Counted from the first letter of the stretch, positions 7,917 through 17,106 are shown. The stretch: DNA of 64,000 bases from Flavobacteriaceae bacterium R38 (GCA_009901575.1 WXYP01000001.1:682001-746000); one strand, 5' to 3'. The notes: a model not told the origin generated them from the letters alone. Numbers and translations: made by a program.

Positions 7917-9714
7917 ATGCTGTAACAGGATCTTTTGTTTTTGAGAACATTTGAATGATGATAGCTATTACAATTACCAATACGCATCCAAATAAATTAA
8001 GCCATAAATAAGGCATCCAATCAAACCACCAGCCAATAATTACAACAGCTTGGGTAATTAATGCTCCTACAAATACGGCGTTTGCTTTAACAAATTTGAA
8101 GAAGAAGGCCAATAGAAATATCCCTAAGACATTTCCATAAAAAATAGATCCGATGATATTTACTAACTGAATAAGATTTTCTGCAAGGTTGGCAAAACAC
8201 GCTATGATTATGGCTATAATTCCCCAAATAAGTGTAAACAGCTTTGTCATCTTTAACATGTGTTTTTCATCTTTTTCCCCTCCATAATTTCTGCCGTAGA
8301 GATCAATTGAAGTAATTGTAGCCAGAGCATTTACTTCTGAAGCTGTAGATGACATTGCTGCCGATAATATTACAGCCAGTAATAAACCAATAAGTCCTTT
8401 TGGAAGATGCTTTAAAATAAAAGAGATAAACATATAATCCCTGTCATTGGTTTCAGTATCTTTTGCAGCGTCTTTGTATAAACTATTTAGTTCGGCTTTC
8501 TTTTGTTCATAAGCTTCACTCTTTTTATCTAGGCTCGATAATTGAGTTTGTAGTGCATCATATTTATTAGCGTATGCAGAATCAATGGCTTTTTTAATCA
8601 AGTATTTTGATTCGGCTCTATGCGTTCTGTCAATACTATCTAAAAGAAATAATTCTTTTTTTAGTTTATCATCTTTATGTTCAGAATATTGTATGCTTAT
8701 CGCTTGTTTTTTATTGAATAGCTCATTTTGTTTTGATTGAAGTTCTTTGTATTCATCTGCATATTCAGAAGCCAGTACTTTTTGAGTTGAAGCATCAATA
8801 AAATTTAATGGAGAAGGGTTGAATTGATAGAAAATAAAAACCATCACCCCAATTAATAAGATAAAAAATTGCATAGGAACCTTTAATAAACCATTAAAAA
8901 TAAGCCCCATCTGCATTTCTTTCATTGACCTTCCGGAAAGATACCTTTGTACCTGACTTTGATCTGTACCAAAATAAGATAACATTAAAAATGTTCCGCC
9001 TATTAACCCGGTCCATACTGTATATCTGTTTTCCAGATCAAATGAAAAATCCAGAATTTCCATTCTCCCATTTGCACCTGCAATACTGACAGCTTCTGTA
9101 AAAGAAACTTCTTCCGGAATTAAATTTAAAATGATAAATAGCGCAGCTAATAATCCGGCAAAAATGATGAACATTTGTTGCTTTTGAGTAACATTTACAG
9201 CCTTAGTACCTCCGGATACTGTATATAAAATTACAAGAATTCCAATAATGATATTCAGGTAAGTAATATTCCAGCCTAATACAACAGATAAAATAATCGC
9301 CGGAGCAAAGATTGTAATTCCGGCAGCAAGACCTCTTTGTATTAAAAAGAGGGTAGCAGTTAATGTTCTCGTTTTCAGGTCAAACCTGTTTTCAAGAAAT
9401 TCGTAAGCGGTATATACTTTTAATTTATGATATAGCGGGATGAAAACCACGCATATAATTACCATGGCAATAGGTAATCCAAAATAGAATTGTACAAATC
9501 CCATTCCGTCAGAAAAAGCCTGACCTGTTGTTGATAAGAAGGTAATTGCGCTGGCTTGAGTAGCCATTACCGATAGACCTATAGTCCACCATTTTGCTTC
9601 ATTATTTCCAAGAACATAATCTTTAACGTTACTGCTCCCTTTTGTTTTTAATGTCCCATAAATAACAATAAAAAGTAACGTACAGGAGAGTATAATCCAA
9701 TCTATTAGCTCCAT
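7915..9714 (-). CDS. Sodium:solute symporter (SSS family)
   Basis: Inner-membrane Na+-coupled transporter of 599 residues with about 13 hydrophobic helices. Typical SSS features are the N-terminal YVLGNNEAKWWTIGLSVMAT helix, ISFLSTTGQAF-like sodium-site residues (here AITFLSTTGQAFSDG) and the later SAAMSSTASEVNALATI helix. Substrate is not predictable; relatives take up sugars, sialic acid or carboxylates. An acidic/lysine-rich, heptad-like segment of about 115 residues (residues 305-420) is inserted between membrane helices and may form a coiled coil outside the membrane; it is longer than in the classical members. It is the last gene of an operon after a secreted PIG-L deacetylase and a 33-residue membrane peptide, so the imported solute may be a deacetylated amino sugar. 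Confidence 0.92.
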   Translation of the reverse strand: MELIDWIILSCTLLFIVIYGTLKTKGSSNVKDYVLGNNEAKWWTIGLSVMATQASAITFLSTTGQAFSDGMGFVQFYFGLPIAMVIICVVFIPLYHKLKVYTAYEFLENRFDLKTRTLTATLFLIQRGLAAGITIFAPAIILSVVLGWNITYLNIIIGILVILYTVSGGTKAVNVTQKQQMFIIFAGLLAALFIILNLIPEEVSFTEAVSIAGANGRMEILDFSFDLENRYTVWTGLIGGTFLMLSYFGTDQSQVQRYLSGRSMKEMQMGLIFNGLLKVPMQFFILLIGVMVFIFYQFNPSPLNFIDASTQKVLASEYADEYKELQSKQNELFNKKQAISIQYSEHKDDKLKKELFLLDSIDRTHRAESKYLIKKAIDSAYANKYDALQTQLSSLDKKSEAYEQKKAELNSLYKDAAKDTETNDRDYMFISFILKHLPKGLIGLLLAVILSAAMSSTASEVNALATITSIDLYGRNYGGEKDEKHMLKMTKLFTLIWGIIAIIIACFANLAENLIQLVNIIGSIFYGNVLGIFLLAFFFKFVKANAVFVGALITQAVVIIGWWFDWMPYLWLNLFGCVLVIVIAIIIQMFSKTKDPVTA

Positions 9715-9715
9715 A

Positions 9716-9817
9716 TTAAGAGTTTCCGATCATTATAAAATAAAAAATAAGAATGTATACGATATTGGCAACGAGAACAAGAGTATAACTTTTCTTCCAT
9801 TCAAATTTATTGAACAT
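9716..9817 (-). CDS. 33-residue single-pass membrane peptide, putative symporter accessory
   Basis: Short frame read by eye: MFNKFEWKKSYT, a hydrophobic stretch LVLVANIVYILIFYFIMI, then GNS and stop. The basic N-terminus before one membrane helix predicts a single-pass inner-membrane peptide. It begins 4 bases after the PIG-L stop, and AAAGGAT, which includes the end of that gene, serves as a possible ribosome site. Its TAA ends one base before the symporter ATG at 9714. This tight fit between two cotranscribed genes is the main evidence that it is real. Tiny accessory subunits are known beside several SSS-type symporters, which suggests a partner role here; that role is inference. Confidence 0.7.
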   Translation of the reverse strand: MFNKFEWKKSYTLVLVANIVYILIFYFIMIGNS

Positions 9818-9821
9818 ATAT

Positions 9822-12356
9822 TTATCCTTTAATATTTTCTTTCGATTTAATGTTTGTCTTACCAATAGACAACATATTTGCGAAAAGCTTATAAGCTCCG
9901 GGTACTCCTGCTGGAAGTTCTCTAAAAAAGCTTAAACCGGTATAAATATAATTCCCTTTTCCGTAAGGAGCCACTAATAAGCTGCCTTCTTTTGCACTTT
10001 CTCCCTTATCACTCATCGATAAGATAGGAGTAAATTCACTTCCCCATTTGTTAGGGAAATAAAGTCCGCGTTCCTGTACCCAACCGTCAAAATCTTTTTT
10101 ACCAATTTTATTCGGGAAATTTAATAAAGAATGATTTTTTGCTAAAAAATTAACCTCTGCATATTCATCAGTTACACGATCTCTTGAGAGTTGCAGCGAA
10201 TAAGGAGCTAGATTGTTAATCCCCAATCCTCTTCGTCCGGCTGTGTTATACTGAATAATAAGATTTCCTCCGTCTTTTACGTAATCAAGTAAAAATCTTT
10301 GTTTGAACTTAAGCGATTGAACAACATTATAAGCTCTTATTCCCACTACGATAGCATCGAATTTGGCTAATGTGCCTTCTTCTATTTCTTCAGGATTAAT
10401 AGTGAGTACGTTATAACCAATCTGTTTTAAACTTTCGGGAATGGCATCGCCTGCTCCGACTATGTATCCTATATTTTCGCCGGCTTTCTGAATATCCAAT
10501 CGAACAACTCTTGCCTCAGAAGGGAGTAGTACCGATTGTTTAGGGATATGATCGTAGTCGATTTCTATAAGCTCTTTACTGTATTTCTTACCTTCTACAG
10601 TAACTACAGGGTTAATAGTTCCTTCACTTTCTTTGTTAGGAGGTGTTACCGTAAATACTACTGTTTTTTCATCTCCTTTTTCTGCAATTGAGAAGTCAAT
10701 TGTAGACGGACTGACAGTCCACCCTGCAGGTGCATTTAAAGTAATATCTCCACTTACATCAGGTCTTCCTGCTCTGATTTTTACAGGAAACTCTTTAGTA
10801 TTAGCATCAGCAAAAATAGTTACTTTGTCTGCCATACTGGTAGTTACCGGAGGTAAAATCTCAAAAGGCTGATAGATACCTCCTTTTGCAGGATTACTGT
10901 ATTTAAAAACCAAATCCTTTTTAAAAGAAATAGGAATATTATTTATTTTTAAATTGAAATTCACAGCAATAGCCCTTGGAGTTTCAGGTAATCCTCTCAA
11001 TTTTATATTGTCAACTTTGTACATCCCTAACCCTCCTTTTTCACTTAACCAGTAAGGACTTGTATTAGAAGCAGTATTTCTGATCTTAAAATTTATTCTT
11101 TCTGTCCATCTTCGGTTATTTTCTAAAACAGCATTTGGTGTTTTACTATTTCCATTGTAATCAATAAGTGCTACCGATTCCAAAAGTACTTTTTGATTAC
11201 TTCTGTTTAAAGCTTCCAGGTTGATAGTTACTTCGTCACCTGGAGTTGAAGAAGATTGACTGGCAGTAGCTTCCAGGAATAATCCGGCTGTAGCCTCAAT
11301 AATTCTCTTTATTTCTTTCAATTTCTGAGTTTTCCAATGTTCATCTTCTAATTGCCCGATCAATTGATGTGCTTTTACCAGATCTCCAAGATGTGAAGTA
11401 GGGTCGTTGAAATTAAAATTAGCTTCTATTTTATTCAGGATATCTCCAATAGCTTTTCCTCCTTTTACACGAGTCCAGGTAGTGTTAATACCTCCAAAAA
11501 TATTTGATTTATCCTTTGGAAGATCTCCTTTCAATAATTCTACATATTCTTCCTGGCTACCTCTGGTTGTCAATCGTCCGAATCCCTGGCACAAGTGCTG
11601 ACTACTGGCGATTGCTGCAATTTCGTTATTGGATAATCCTTTTAGCGGATAATAAACTCCAACATCTACAGAAAGCAAGTTAGTTTTATCGGCTTTATCA
11701 AAATTTTCCCTGCTGCCATAAAACCACCAACCTGTGTTAAAGAAAAGTCGTCTGGGTTGCCAGGCATCTACATATTCTAATTGTTCAGGATATGCATTTT
11801 TATCATTAACAAGATCAAAGGCTTCAACACTTAAAATAGCAGAAGTAGTATGATGTCCGTGTGTAGTACCCGGAGTCCTGTGGTTAAACCTATTAATAAT
11901 AACGTCTGGTTTCAATTTACGTATAGCCAACACAACATCACTCAAAACCTGATCTTTATCCCAGATGTCTAAAGTTTCATCAGGATGTTTGGAAAAACCA
12001 AAATCGTTTGCCCTGGTAAACATTTGTTCTCCACCATCTACACCTCTTGCAGCCAGTAATTCTTCTGTTCTTAATACGCCAAGTAGTTCTCTTAACTCAG
12101 AACCTATTAAGTTTTGACCTCCGTCCCCTCTGGTTAAAGATAGGTAGGCAGTTCTGGCTTTTACATTATTGGCCAGATAGGCAATGAGTCTTGTATTTTC
12201 ATCATCAGGATGAGCTGCAATATACAATGCTGTCCCTAAGAAATTTAATTTTTGAACTGACTCATAGATTTCTGTAGCAGATAGTTTTTTAGGAGCCTGC
12301 GCTTTGGAAGATATGGCAAACACTAGAAAAACAACGAGTACCAGTAATTTTTTCAT
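9822..12356 (-). CDS. Secreted PIG-L (LmbE-like) deacetylase with C-terminal GATase1-like domain
   Basis: Large exported Zn-dependent N-deacetylase (844 residues from the ATG at 12356). That start gives a clean signal peptide MKKLLVLVVFLVFAISSKAQ; an upstream in-frame codon at 12401 would add 15 unlikely residues. The PIG-L domain (residues 35-300) shows the metal/catalytic motif AAHPDDE (His49, Asp51, Asp52) and the second site GTTHGHHTT. Beta-rich middle domains follow (residues 380-640, NPxxGGIYQPF). The last 200 residues resemble a class I glutamine-amidotransferase-like fold (FDAIVVGIRAYN and GGNLIIQYNT). PIG-L enzymes remove N-acetyl groups from GlcNAc-type sugars. It heads the operon with the membrane peptide and the symporter, consistent with periplasmic amino-sugar processing and uptake. 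Confidence 0.9.
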   Translation of the reverse strand: MKKLLVLVVFLVFAISSKAQAPKKLSATEIYESVQKLNFLGTALYIAAHPDDENTRLIAYLANNVKARTAYLSLTRGDGGQNLIGSELRELLGVLRTEELLAARGVDGGEQMFTRANDFGFSKHPDETLDIWDKDQVLSDVVLAIRKLKPDVIINRFNHRTPGTTHGHHTTSAILSVEAFDLVNDKNAYPEQLEYVDAWQPRRLFFNTGWWFYGSRENFDKADKTNLLSVDVGVYYPLKGLSNNEIAAIASSQHLCQGFGRLTTRGSQEEYVELLKGDLPKDKSNIFGGINTTWTRVKGGKAIGDILNKIEANFNFNDPTSHLGDLVKAHQLIGQLEDEHWKTQKLKEIKRIIEATAGLFLEATASQSSSTPGDEVTINLEALNRSNQKVLLESVALIDYNGNSKTPNAVLENNRRWTERINFKIRNTASNTSPYWLSEKGGLGMYKVDNIKLRGLPETPRAIAVNFNLKINNIPISFKKDLVFKYSNPAKGGIYQPFEILPPVTTSMADKVTIFADANTKEFPVKIRAGRPDVSGDITLNAPAGWTVSPSTIDFSIAEKGDEKTVVFTVTPPNKESEGTINPVVTVEGKKYSKELIEIDYDHIPKQSVLLPSEARVVRLDIQKAGENIGYIVGAGDAIPESLKQIGYNVLTINPEEIEEGTLAKFDAIVVGIRAYNVVQSLKFKQRFLLDYVKDGGNLIIQYNTAGRRGLGINNLAPYSLQLSRDRVTDEYAEVNFLAKNHSLLNFPNKIGKKDFDGWVQERGLYFPNKWGSEFTPILSMSDKGESAKEGSLLVAPYGKGNYIYTGLSFFRELPAGVPGAYKLFANMLSIGKTNIKSKENIKG

Positions 12357-12382
12357 TTTCGGTGGTTTTTTAAGAATTGCAC

Positions 12383-12390
12383 CAAATATA
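12383..12390 (-). promoter_or_regulatory. -7 promoter element of the PIG-L operon
   Basis: TATATTTG on the minus strand fits TAnnTTTG and lies 27 bases before the ATG at 12356. No good -33 TTG was found at 17-23 bases upstream. Confidence 0.4.
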
Positions 12391-12548
12391 CTAAGAATCA
12401 AAGCTTCTGCTTTGGTTTTAAATTTTCTTTAACAACCTGCTCTTATTTCTTACGAAAACACCTGGAAATTAATAAAAACACAAAGTTTTAAGTGTGAAAA
12501 AGAAATCAAAATACTTGCTAAATTTCAGTATTCCAGTTTTTTATGTGG

Positions 12549-13487
12549 TTAAAGCCCTAATTCTTTTCTTAACGCTAAATCTGCATTCGAATTTTTACCC
12601 CAATAGGCACTCTTGATCGATTTGATCTTTTTTGCAGTTGAAGTCAGTACTTTAGCATTACTGCCAAATCCGCTTTTATGCGATTCAGACCATCCTTCTA
12701 TCTCATATGGAAAAACACTGTTAAATTCAATACTCAATGTTCTTTGAAGTTCAGGATACTCAAGAGTATAAGTTTTAGTATTTTCATTTTCTTTTACAGA
12801 AGCAACAGCATCATAGATTTTTAATTCTTTATGACCTAGTCTGCTATATTCCAAAGAAGGAATCATTTTGATAGTCCCTAATGGAAGATCTTCCGGAGCT
12901 ATTCTTATTTTAGACCAAATTTCATTTTCCAATAATGCTTTTTCGATTTGAAAATTCTGATCTGCTTCTCCTTGAAAATATGAATGAGCAGTAATATCAA
13001 ATTTTTCTCTATTATTTAGTTGAGCATATACATGACCACACCATTCTTGTACAGAATTAGAAACTTTGATAGCATGTCGATTGTCTGCAACCGGATAAAA
13101 AGTACTGGTCATAATAGAGTAGGGGTAGATCCCTGTTAAATAGTTTTTAGTACTGTTCAATTTTAATACAGAAACGTTATCTGCATTTCTTCCATTAGCT
13201 TTTACTTGCTCTTTTGGTAAAAAATCTTCGGTTACATATACTAAGACAGCCTTCCCGTCTCTTATTTCACCGTATCTGGCTTGTTGAAGCTCATAAGAAG
13301 TGAGTTCTGCCTTGCCGGCATACCAATATTTTTTAAACTCTTCAGAAAGCTTTTTTTCTGGTCTGTCAACTGTTTCTGAGGTAGCTATTGCCGTTGGAGT
13401 ATCATTTTTATTTGTTGTATTAGAACATGCAAAAACAATAATAGCAGTTAAAATAATTCCGGGAAATATGTATTTGGCAAATCTCAT
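12549..13487 (-). CDS. Conserved flavobacterial lipoprotein next to maf
   Basis: 312 residues from the ATG at 13487 (MRFAKYIFPGIILTAIIVFAC, SPII lipobox); an in-frame ATG at 13514 would only add nine basic residues. The mature part begins with a Ser/Thr/Asn-rich tether, then a compact beta-rich region containing EEFKKYWYAGKAELTSYELQQARYGEIRDGKAVLVYVTEDF. I recognise it as a conserved flavobacterial family that is often mislabelled septum formation inhibitor because it lies next to Maf. I know of no assigned function and see no catalytic motif. It begins 43 bases after the maf stop on the same strand, so it is probably the last gene of the DUF2520-kdsC-ubiA-maf operon. Confidence 0.75.
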   Translation of the reverse strand: MRFAKYIFPGIILTAIIVFACSNTTNKNDTPTAIATSETVDRPEKKLSEEFKKYWYAGKAELTSYELQQARYGEIRDGKAVLVYVTEDFLPKEQVKANGRNADNVSVLKLNSTKNYLTGIYPYSIMTSTFYPVADNRHAIKVSNSVQEWCGHVYAQLNNREKFDITAHSYFQGEADQNFQIEKALLENEIWSKIRIAPEDLPLGTIKMIPSLEYSRLGHKELKIYDAVASVKENENTKTYTLEYPELQRTLSIEFNSVFPYEIEGWSESHKSGFGSNAKVLTSTAKKIKSIKSAYWGKNSNADLALRKELGL

Positions 13488-13530
13488 GACTTTTTTGATT
13501 AAATTTTTAATCAAAAATACCTAAAAGCAC

Positions 13531-14118
13531 TTAAGAAACAATATTCATTAACGTTTTATAAACAAGGTGGGTGGGTAGTCCCATAACGTTAAAATAAGAG
13601 CCTTCAATTTTAGTAACCCCAATAATACCTATCCATTCCTGAATCCCGTAAGAACCTGCTTTATCATAAGGTTTGAAATTATCGATATAGAATCGGATTT
13701 CTTCTTCTGTGAATTCTTTAAAGTAGACTTTGGTAATAGAATTCACTGTCTTTTGAAAGTCTTTAGTTGTAAAACATACAGAAGTGATTACCTCATGAGA
13801 TTTTCCAGAGAGGGATCTGATTATTTCAAAAGCTTCTTTTTCATTTTTAGGCTTACCTAATGCTTTATTCTCAGACCATACAATAGTATCTGATGTAATA
13901 AGAATTTCTTTTTCTTTTAGATTATCTTTAAGAGGTAAAGCCTTTATTTGTGATAAATAATCAGGGATATCACTTGCTTTTAATCTGTCGGGATATATTT
14001 CTTCAACGTCTTTTAATCTTACTTCAAAAGTGATGCCTAAGTCTTTGAAAAACTGTTGTCTTCGCGGAGACCCTGAAGCCAATATAATATGATAGTCTTT
14101 AAGTTTTTCCTGTAGCAT
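13531..14118 (-). CDS. maf: Maf-family nucleotide pyrophosphatase
   Basis: Cytoplasmic house-cleaning enzyme that hydrolyses non-canonical or methylated nucleoside triphosphates to monophosphates. The 195-residue length is typical. Motifs visible are ILASGSPRRQQFFKDLG at residues 12-28, the catalytic SDTIVW segment, ALGKPKNEKEAFEIIRSLSGKSHEVITSV, and the YDKAGSYGIQEW loop followed by the KIEGSYFNVMGLP block. The TSVC...F pattern is closer to the YhdE/dTTP-UTP type than to the YceF type, with moderate certainty. Its start codon is immediately after the stop of the upstream UbiA gene, so the two are surely cotranscribed. Confidence 0.95.
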   Translation of the reverse strand: MLQEKLKDYHIILASGSPRRQQFFKDLGITFEVRLKDVEEIYPDRLKASDIPDYLSQIKALPLKDNLKEKEILITSDTIVWSENKALGKPKNEKEAFEIIRSLSGKSHEVITSVCFTTKDFQKTVNSITKVYFKEFTEEEIRFYIDNFKPYDKAGSYGIQEWIGIIGVTKIEGSYFNVMGLPTHLVYKTLMNIVS

Positions 14119-15042
14119 TTAAAATCCTTTTAACGCATAAAAATGTATAGGTATGATAGATAATACTCCTAAAATCATAATCAGCTTTAGCAATATACTT
14201 AATTTAGAAAAATCTTTCTTTTTTTCTGCTTCCCATGCTAAGAAAGAAAAGTAAATTACAGGAGCTATTATTAAGCCGAGCATATAAAATACGATAACTT
14301 GATAGTCGCTTAAATAAGAATACATATAGTAAAATACTGCCACAGCTATAAATAAAGATAGCACTGAAATTAGTTTAATAGTACGCTGTTTACCCAAAAC
14401 AATAGGAAGTGTTTTCATTTTATTCGTGTAGTCTCCATCAATATCTTGTATATCTTTTATGACCTCCCTTAGCAGATTGGTATAAAATGCAAAACCAGTA
14501 TAAATTAATAAAATTTTAAAATGATACTTGACCAGAAACTCATTAGTGGTTGTCATTATTGGAAGTACATCAAATAACCCGATAATTAGGATGCTTATTG
14601 AAACTAAAATAGCAACAACAATGTTACTAATGATTAAGTATTGTTTTAAACTAGTAGCATAGAGATATAATAGTCCTGAAATTAAAACAAATACAACTGC
14701 AAAACCGGTTTTACCAATAATATTAGAAATATAGAAACCTAATAAGACACCTATAAAATTGAAGATAAGATAAAAATTATTGGCTCTTTTTTCTGAAATA
14801 TGTTGATTGATAATTAATTGCTCAGGTTTGTTGATTTTATCTATCTCAACATCCTGGATATCATTAATAATATATCCCGCTGCCGCGATACATAATGTAG
14901 CTATTATTAAAAGTATAAACTGTCCATCTGATAAAGCTGTTTCTTTAAAAAAAGTATCAATTAAAAAGAATTTAAACAGAAGTTGAGTTCCTGCTATGAT
15001 CATCAGGTTTTTATACCTGATAAGATTTAAAAAATGAAGCAT
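14119..15042 (-). CDS. UbiA-family prenyltransferase
   Basis: Inner-membrane aromatic or polar-acceptor prenyltransferase, 307 residues with eight or nine membrane helices. Both Mg-diphosphate motifs are present: NDIQDVEIDKINKP (NDxxDxxxD) and DIQDIDGDYTNKMKTLP (DxxDxxxD). Bacteroidota members are often annotated as geranylgeranylglycerol-phosphate geranylgeranyltransferase-like because of similarity to the archaeal ether-lipid enzyme; menaquinone-type MenA is less likely given the motif spacing and the gene context. It sits between kdsC and maf; the KdsC-to-UbiA gap of 134 bases contains the heptanucleotide repeat. The acceptor remains unknown. Confidence 0.88.
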   Translation of the reverse strand: MLHFLNLIRYKNLMIIAGTQLLFKFFLIDTFFKETALSDGQFILLIIATLCIAAAGYIINDIQDVEIDKINKPEQLIINQHISEKRANNFYLIFNFIGVLLGFYISNIIGKTGFAVVFVLISGLLYLYATSLKQYLIISNIVVAILVSISILIIGLFDVLPIMTTTNEFLVKYHFKILLIYTGFAFYTNLLREVIKDIQDIDGDYTNKMKTLPIVLGKQRTIKLISVLSLFIAVAVFYYMYSYLSDYQVIVFYMLGLIIAPVIYFSFLAWEAEKKKDFSKLSILLKLIMILGVLSIIPIHFYALKGF

Positions 15043-15112
15043 TCCTTATTTTGAGTTTATTTGTTGATATGTTTATTCATTAAATCGTTTAGTGTATTTT
15101 TTATTCTATACT

Positions 15113-15178
15113 TTCTAACTTCTAACTTCTAACTTCTAACTTCTAACTTCTAACTTCTAACTTCTAACTTCTAACTTC
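15113..15178. repeat. Heptanucleotide tandem repeat, nine perfect copies
   Basis: TTCTAAC is repeated nine times without a mismatch from 15113 to 15175, with a partial TTC to 15178; read on the transcribed strand the unit is GTTAGAA. The array overlaps the KdsC stop codon (15177-15179) and ends 70 bases before the UbiA start, so it is inside an operon. Perfect repeats of this size are prone to slippage and copy-number change. Confidence 0.95.
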
Positions 15179-15707
15179 AATCATATTTAGCTTCAAAACT
15201 ATCGTTCCATTTTTCCTGAACTTTTAGCACCTGTTCAATAACATCTCTTACGCAACCTTTTCCCCCTTTTTTATGAGAAATATATTTGCTGATATTTTTT
15301 ATCTCGGGAGCTGCATCTTGAGGGCAACATGGCAACCCAATCATTTTCATTGGAGGTAAATCAGGAATATCATCTCCCATATACAAAACATTTTCAGGCT
15401 TAACTCCATAAATATCAAAATATTCGTCCAACTGATCCACTTTATGACGTATTTCAAGATAAATATCAGTAACCCCCAGGCCTCTTAATCGTTTACGAAC
15501 ACCCTCGTTATTCCCTCCTGATATGATGCAAACACGATATCCTTTATCAATTGCAGTTTTTATGGCATAACCGTCTTTTATATTCATATTTCTCAACATC
15601 TGCCCGTCGGTTGTAACTATAATGGTTCCATCTGTTAATACCCCATCAACATCAAAGATAAAAGTAGTAATGTGCTCCAGGTATTCTTTATAGTTTTTCT
15701 CTTCCAT
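15177..15707 (-). CDS. kdsC: KdsC-like HAD phosphatase (KDO 8-phosphate phosphatase family)
   Basis: 176-residue HAD-IIIA phosphatase without a cap domain, the size of tetrameric KdsC. The nucleophile motif is FIFDVDGVLTDG (Asp19 nucleophile, Asp21 acid/base), motif II is ISGG, motif III includes the Lys of RHKVDQL, and motif IV is GDDIPDLPPM. KdsC dephosphorylates 3-deoxy-D-manno-octulosonate 8-phosphate during LPS core synthesis; related enzymes act on 9-phosphate nonulosonates, which cannot be excluded. The first 20 bases overlap the end of the DUF2520 gene, so they are translationally coupled. The stop codon lies inside a heptanucleotide repeat. Confidence 0.9.
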   Translation of the reverse strand: MEEKNYKEYLEHITTFIFDVDGVLTDGTIIVTTDGQMLRNMNIKDGYAIKTAIDKGYRVCIISGGNNEGVRKRLRGLGVTDIYLEIRHKVDQLDEYFDIYGVKPENVLYMGDDIPDLPPMKMIGLPCCPQDAAPEIKNISKYISHKKGGKGCVRDVIEQVLKVQEKWNDSFEAKYD

Positions 15708-16461
15708 AAGTGTTTAATATTGATGACGTAAGTGTTTTATAAATTGCTGTATAATCCGGTAAATGTTGTTCCAGGTTATTGATATGATTCTCGATAGTGT
15801 TTCGATCGTTTCGTTTTGCCGGTCCTGTTTGTGCATCTATCGGATTTAAATCCATTATTTTTTTTGTAGTTTCTTCAATGATGGGTTTTAAAATATGAAA
15901 AGGGACTTGATTTACATCGCATATTTCATGACCAATATGATAAAGGTGATTCACAAAGTTATTAATAAAAACAGCTGCCAAATGTAATGCTTTTCGCTGT
16001 TCGGTATTAATCTCATGAACAGTAGAGGAAATTTTTGATCCTATTTTTTTAAGTAAAATTAAATGTTCTTGATCTTCTGCTTCTATACATATAGGAATAA
16101 CATTGAAATCGGTAGCTCTTTCTTTTGAAAATGTTTGTAACGGATAAAAAACCCCTCTTTTATTTTTTGGTGACAAGGCACTCATTGGAACATTACCCGA
16201 ACAGTGAACCACCAGCCTGTCTTTAAAAGGTAATTTTTCTGTGAAAGCAGCAATAGCATCATCAGAAATAGCAGTAAAATAAACATCAGCTTCTTCAAGA
16301 TCATTGATATCACTGATTATATTTACAGTTTTTTCAAATGCTTTGATTGTTTTCGGATTTCTGCTATACCATTGATTGATGATCACTTCTTCAGAAGCAT
16401 TTAATGCTTTAAATAAGTGAGTAGCCAGATTTCCGCTTCCAAGTATTGTTACTGTTAACAT
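15688..16461 (-). CDS. Rossmann-fold DUF2520 protein (NADP oxidoreductase-like)
   Basis: 257-residue cytoplasmic protein with an N-terminal dinucleotide-binding motif LGSGNLATHLF and a C-terminal all-helical DUF2520 domain (KALHLAAVFINNFVNHLYHIG, then TGPAKRNDRNTIENHI). The layout resembles pyrroline-5-carboxylate reductase and ketopantoate reductase, and the helical half has the TGPxxR motif typical of DUF2520. The substrate is unknown in this family. It is first in the operon; its 3' end overlaps kdsC by 20 bases. Bacteroidota usually keep DUF2520, KdsC, UbiA and Maf together, so this order is a conserved block. Confidence 0.88.
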   Translation of the reverse strand: MLTVTILGSGNLATHLFKALNASEEVIINQWYSRNPKTIKAFEKTVNIISDINDLEEADVYFTAISDDAIAAFTEKLPFKDRLVVHCSGNVPMSALSPKNKRGVFYPLQTFSKERATDFNVIPICIEAEDQEHLILLKKIGSKISSTVHEINTEQRKALHLAAVFINNFVNHLYHIGHEICDVNQVPFHILKPIIEETTKKIMDLNPIDAQTGPAKRNDRNTIENHINNLEQHLPDYTAIYKTLTSSILNTYGREKL

Positions 16462-16713
16462 CCGACTAAAATAAGCATATATTTAAATATAAATTCTTCA
16501 AGCTATATCTGGCTGTTTTCTAATGAAATTATCTCATAACAGAATACTGTTTCTCTAATTTAAGAGATAAAAATCATAAGAAAACAAAGATACTAGCTAG
16601 AACTTTGATATGAGAAATTTAAATGATTTTTATTGATAAAAAAGTTGATTTGATCGTAATTTTATAATATCATTTATTATTGTACCTATTTAAACTATAT
16701 ACTCCTTCTAATT

Positions 16714-17106
16714 ATGGATGAAAGGAAAGATGTGACAACAAAAAAAGATGTAAAACTGTTAGTAACTAATTTTTATGCTAAAATTAGAAAAGATGATTTA
16801 TTAGGTCCTATTTTTAATGGAATGATAGAAGATTGGGAGCAGCATCTTAATCATCTTACTAATTTTTGGTGTAGTCAATTATTCATTGAACGTACTTATA
16901 ATGGAAATCCTATAGAAGTTCACAGAAAAGTAGATAAGTTTGCTCAACATAAAATAGACGAACATTACTTTGGAAAATGGCTGAATTACTGGATTCAGAC
17001 TATTGACGAAGACTTTAAAGGAGATAATTCATTTATTTTGAAAAACAGGGCCAGAAAAATGGCAAGTTTTATTCATATAGATATTTTTACTCATCGTAAA
17101 CACTAG
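16714..17106 (+). CDS. Group III truncated haemoglobin
   Basis: 130-residue single-domain globin. The proximal His is in EVHRKVDKF (His70), with the group III signatures NFYAKIRKDDLLGPIFN, HLNHLTNFWCSQL and YNGNPIEVH. Group III (P-type, as in Campylobacter Ctb) globins bind O2, CO or NO and may manage peroxide or nitric oxide; activity here is inferred. The next gene in the same direction, 164 bases away, makes the cytochrome c synthase, so a link with respiratory haem metabolism is possible, but no operon is proven. An A+T-rich 250-base gap precedes it. Confidence 0.95.
   Translation: MDERKDVTTKKDVKLLVTNFYAKIRKDDLLGPIFNGMIEDWEQHLNHLTNFWCSQLFIERTYNGNPIEVHRKVDKFAQHKIDEHYFGKWLNYWIQTIDEDFKGDNSFILKNRARKMASFIHIDIFTHRKH

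Noticed and set aside
16462-16713. Promoter for the truncated haemoglobin (TTTG then TATTATTG)
   Set aside because: Spacer is 22 bases and the -7 element has a mismatch, so the call is too weak.
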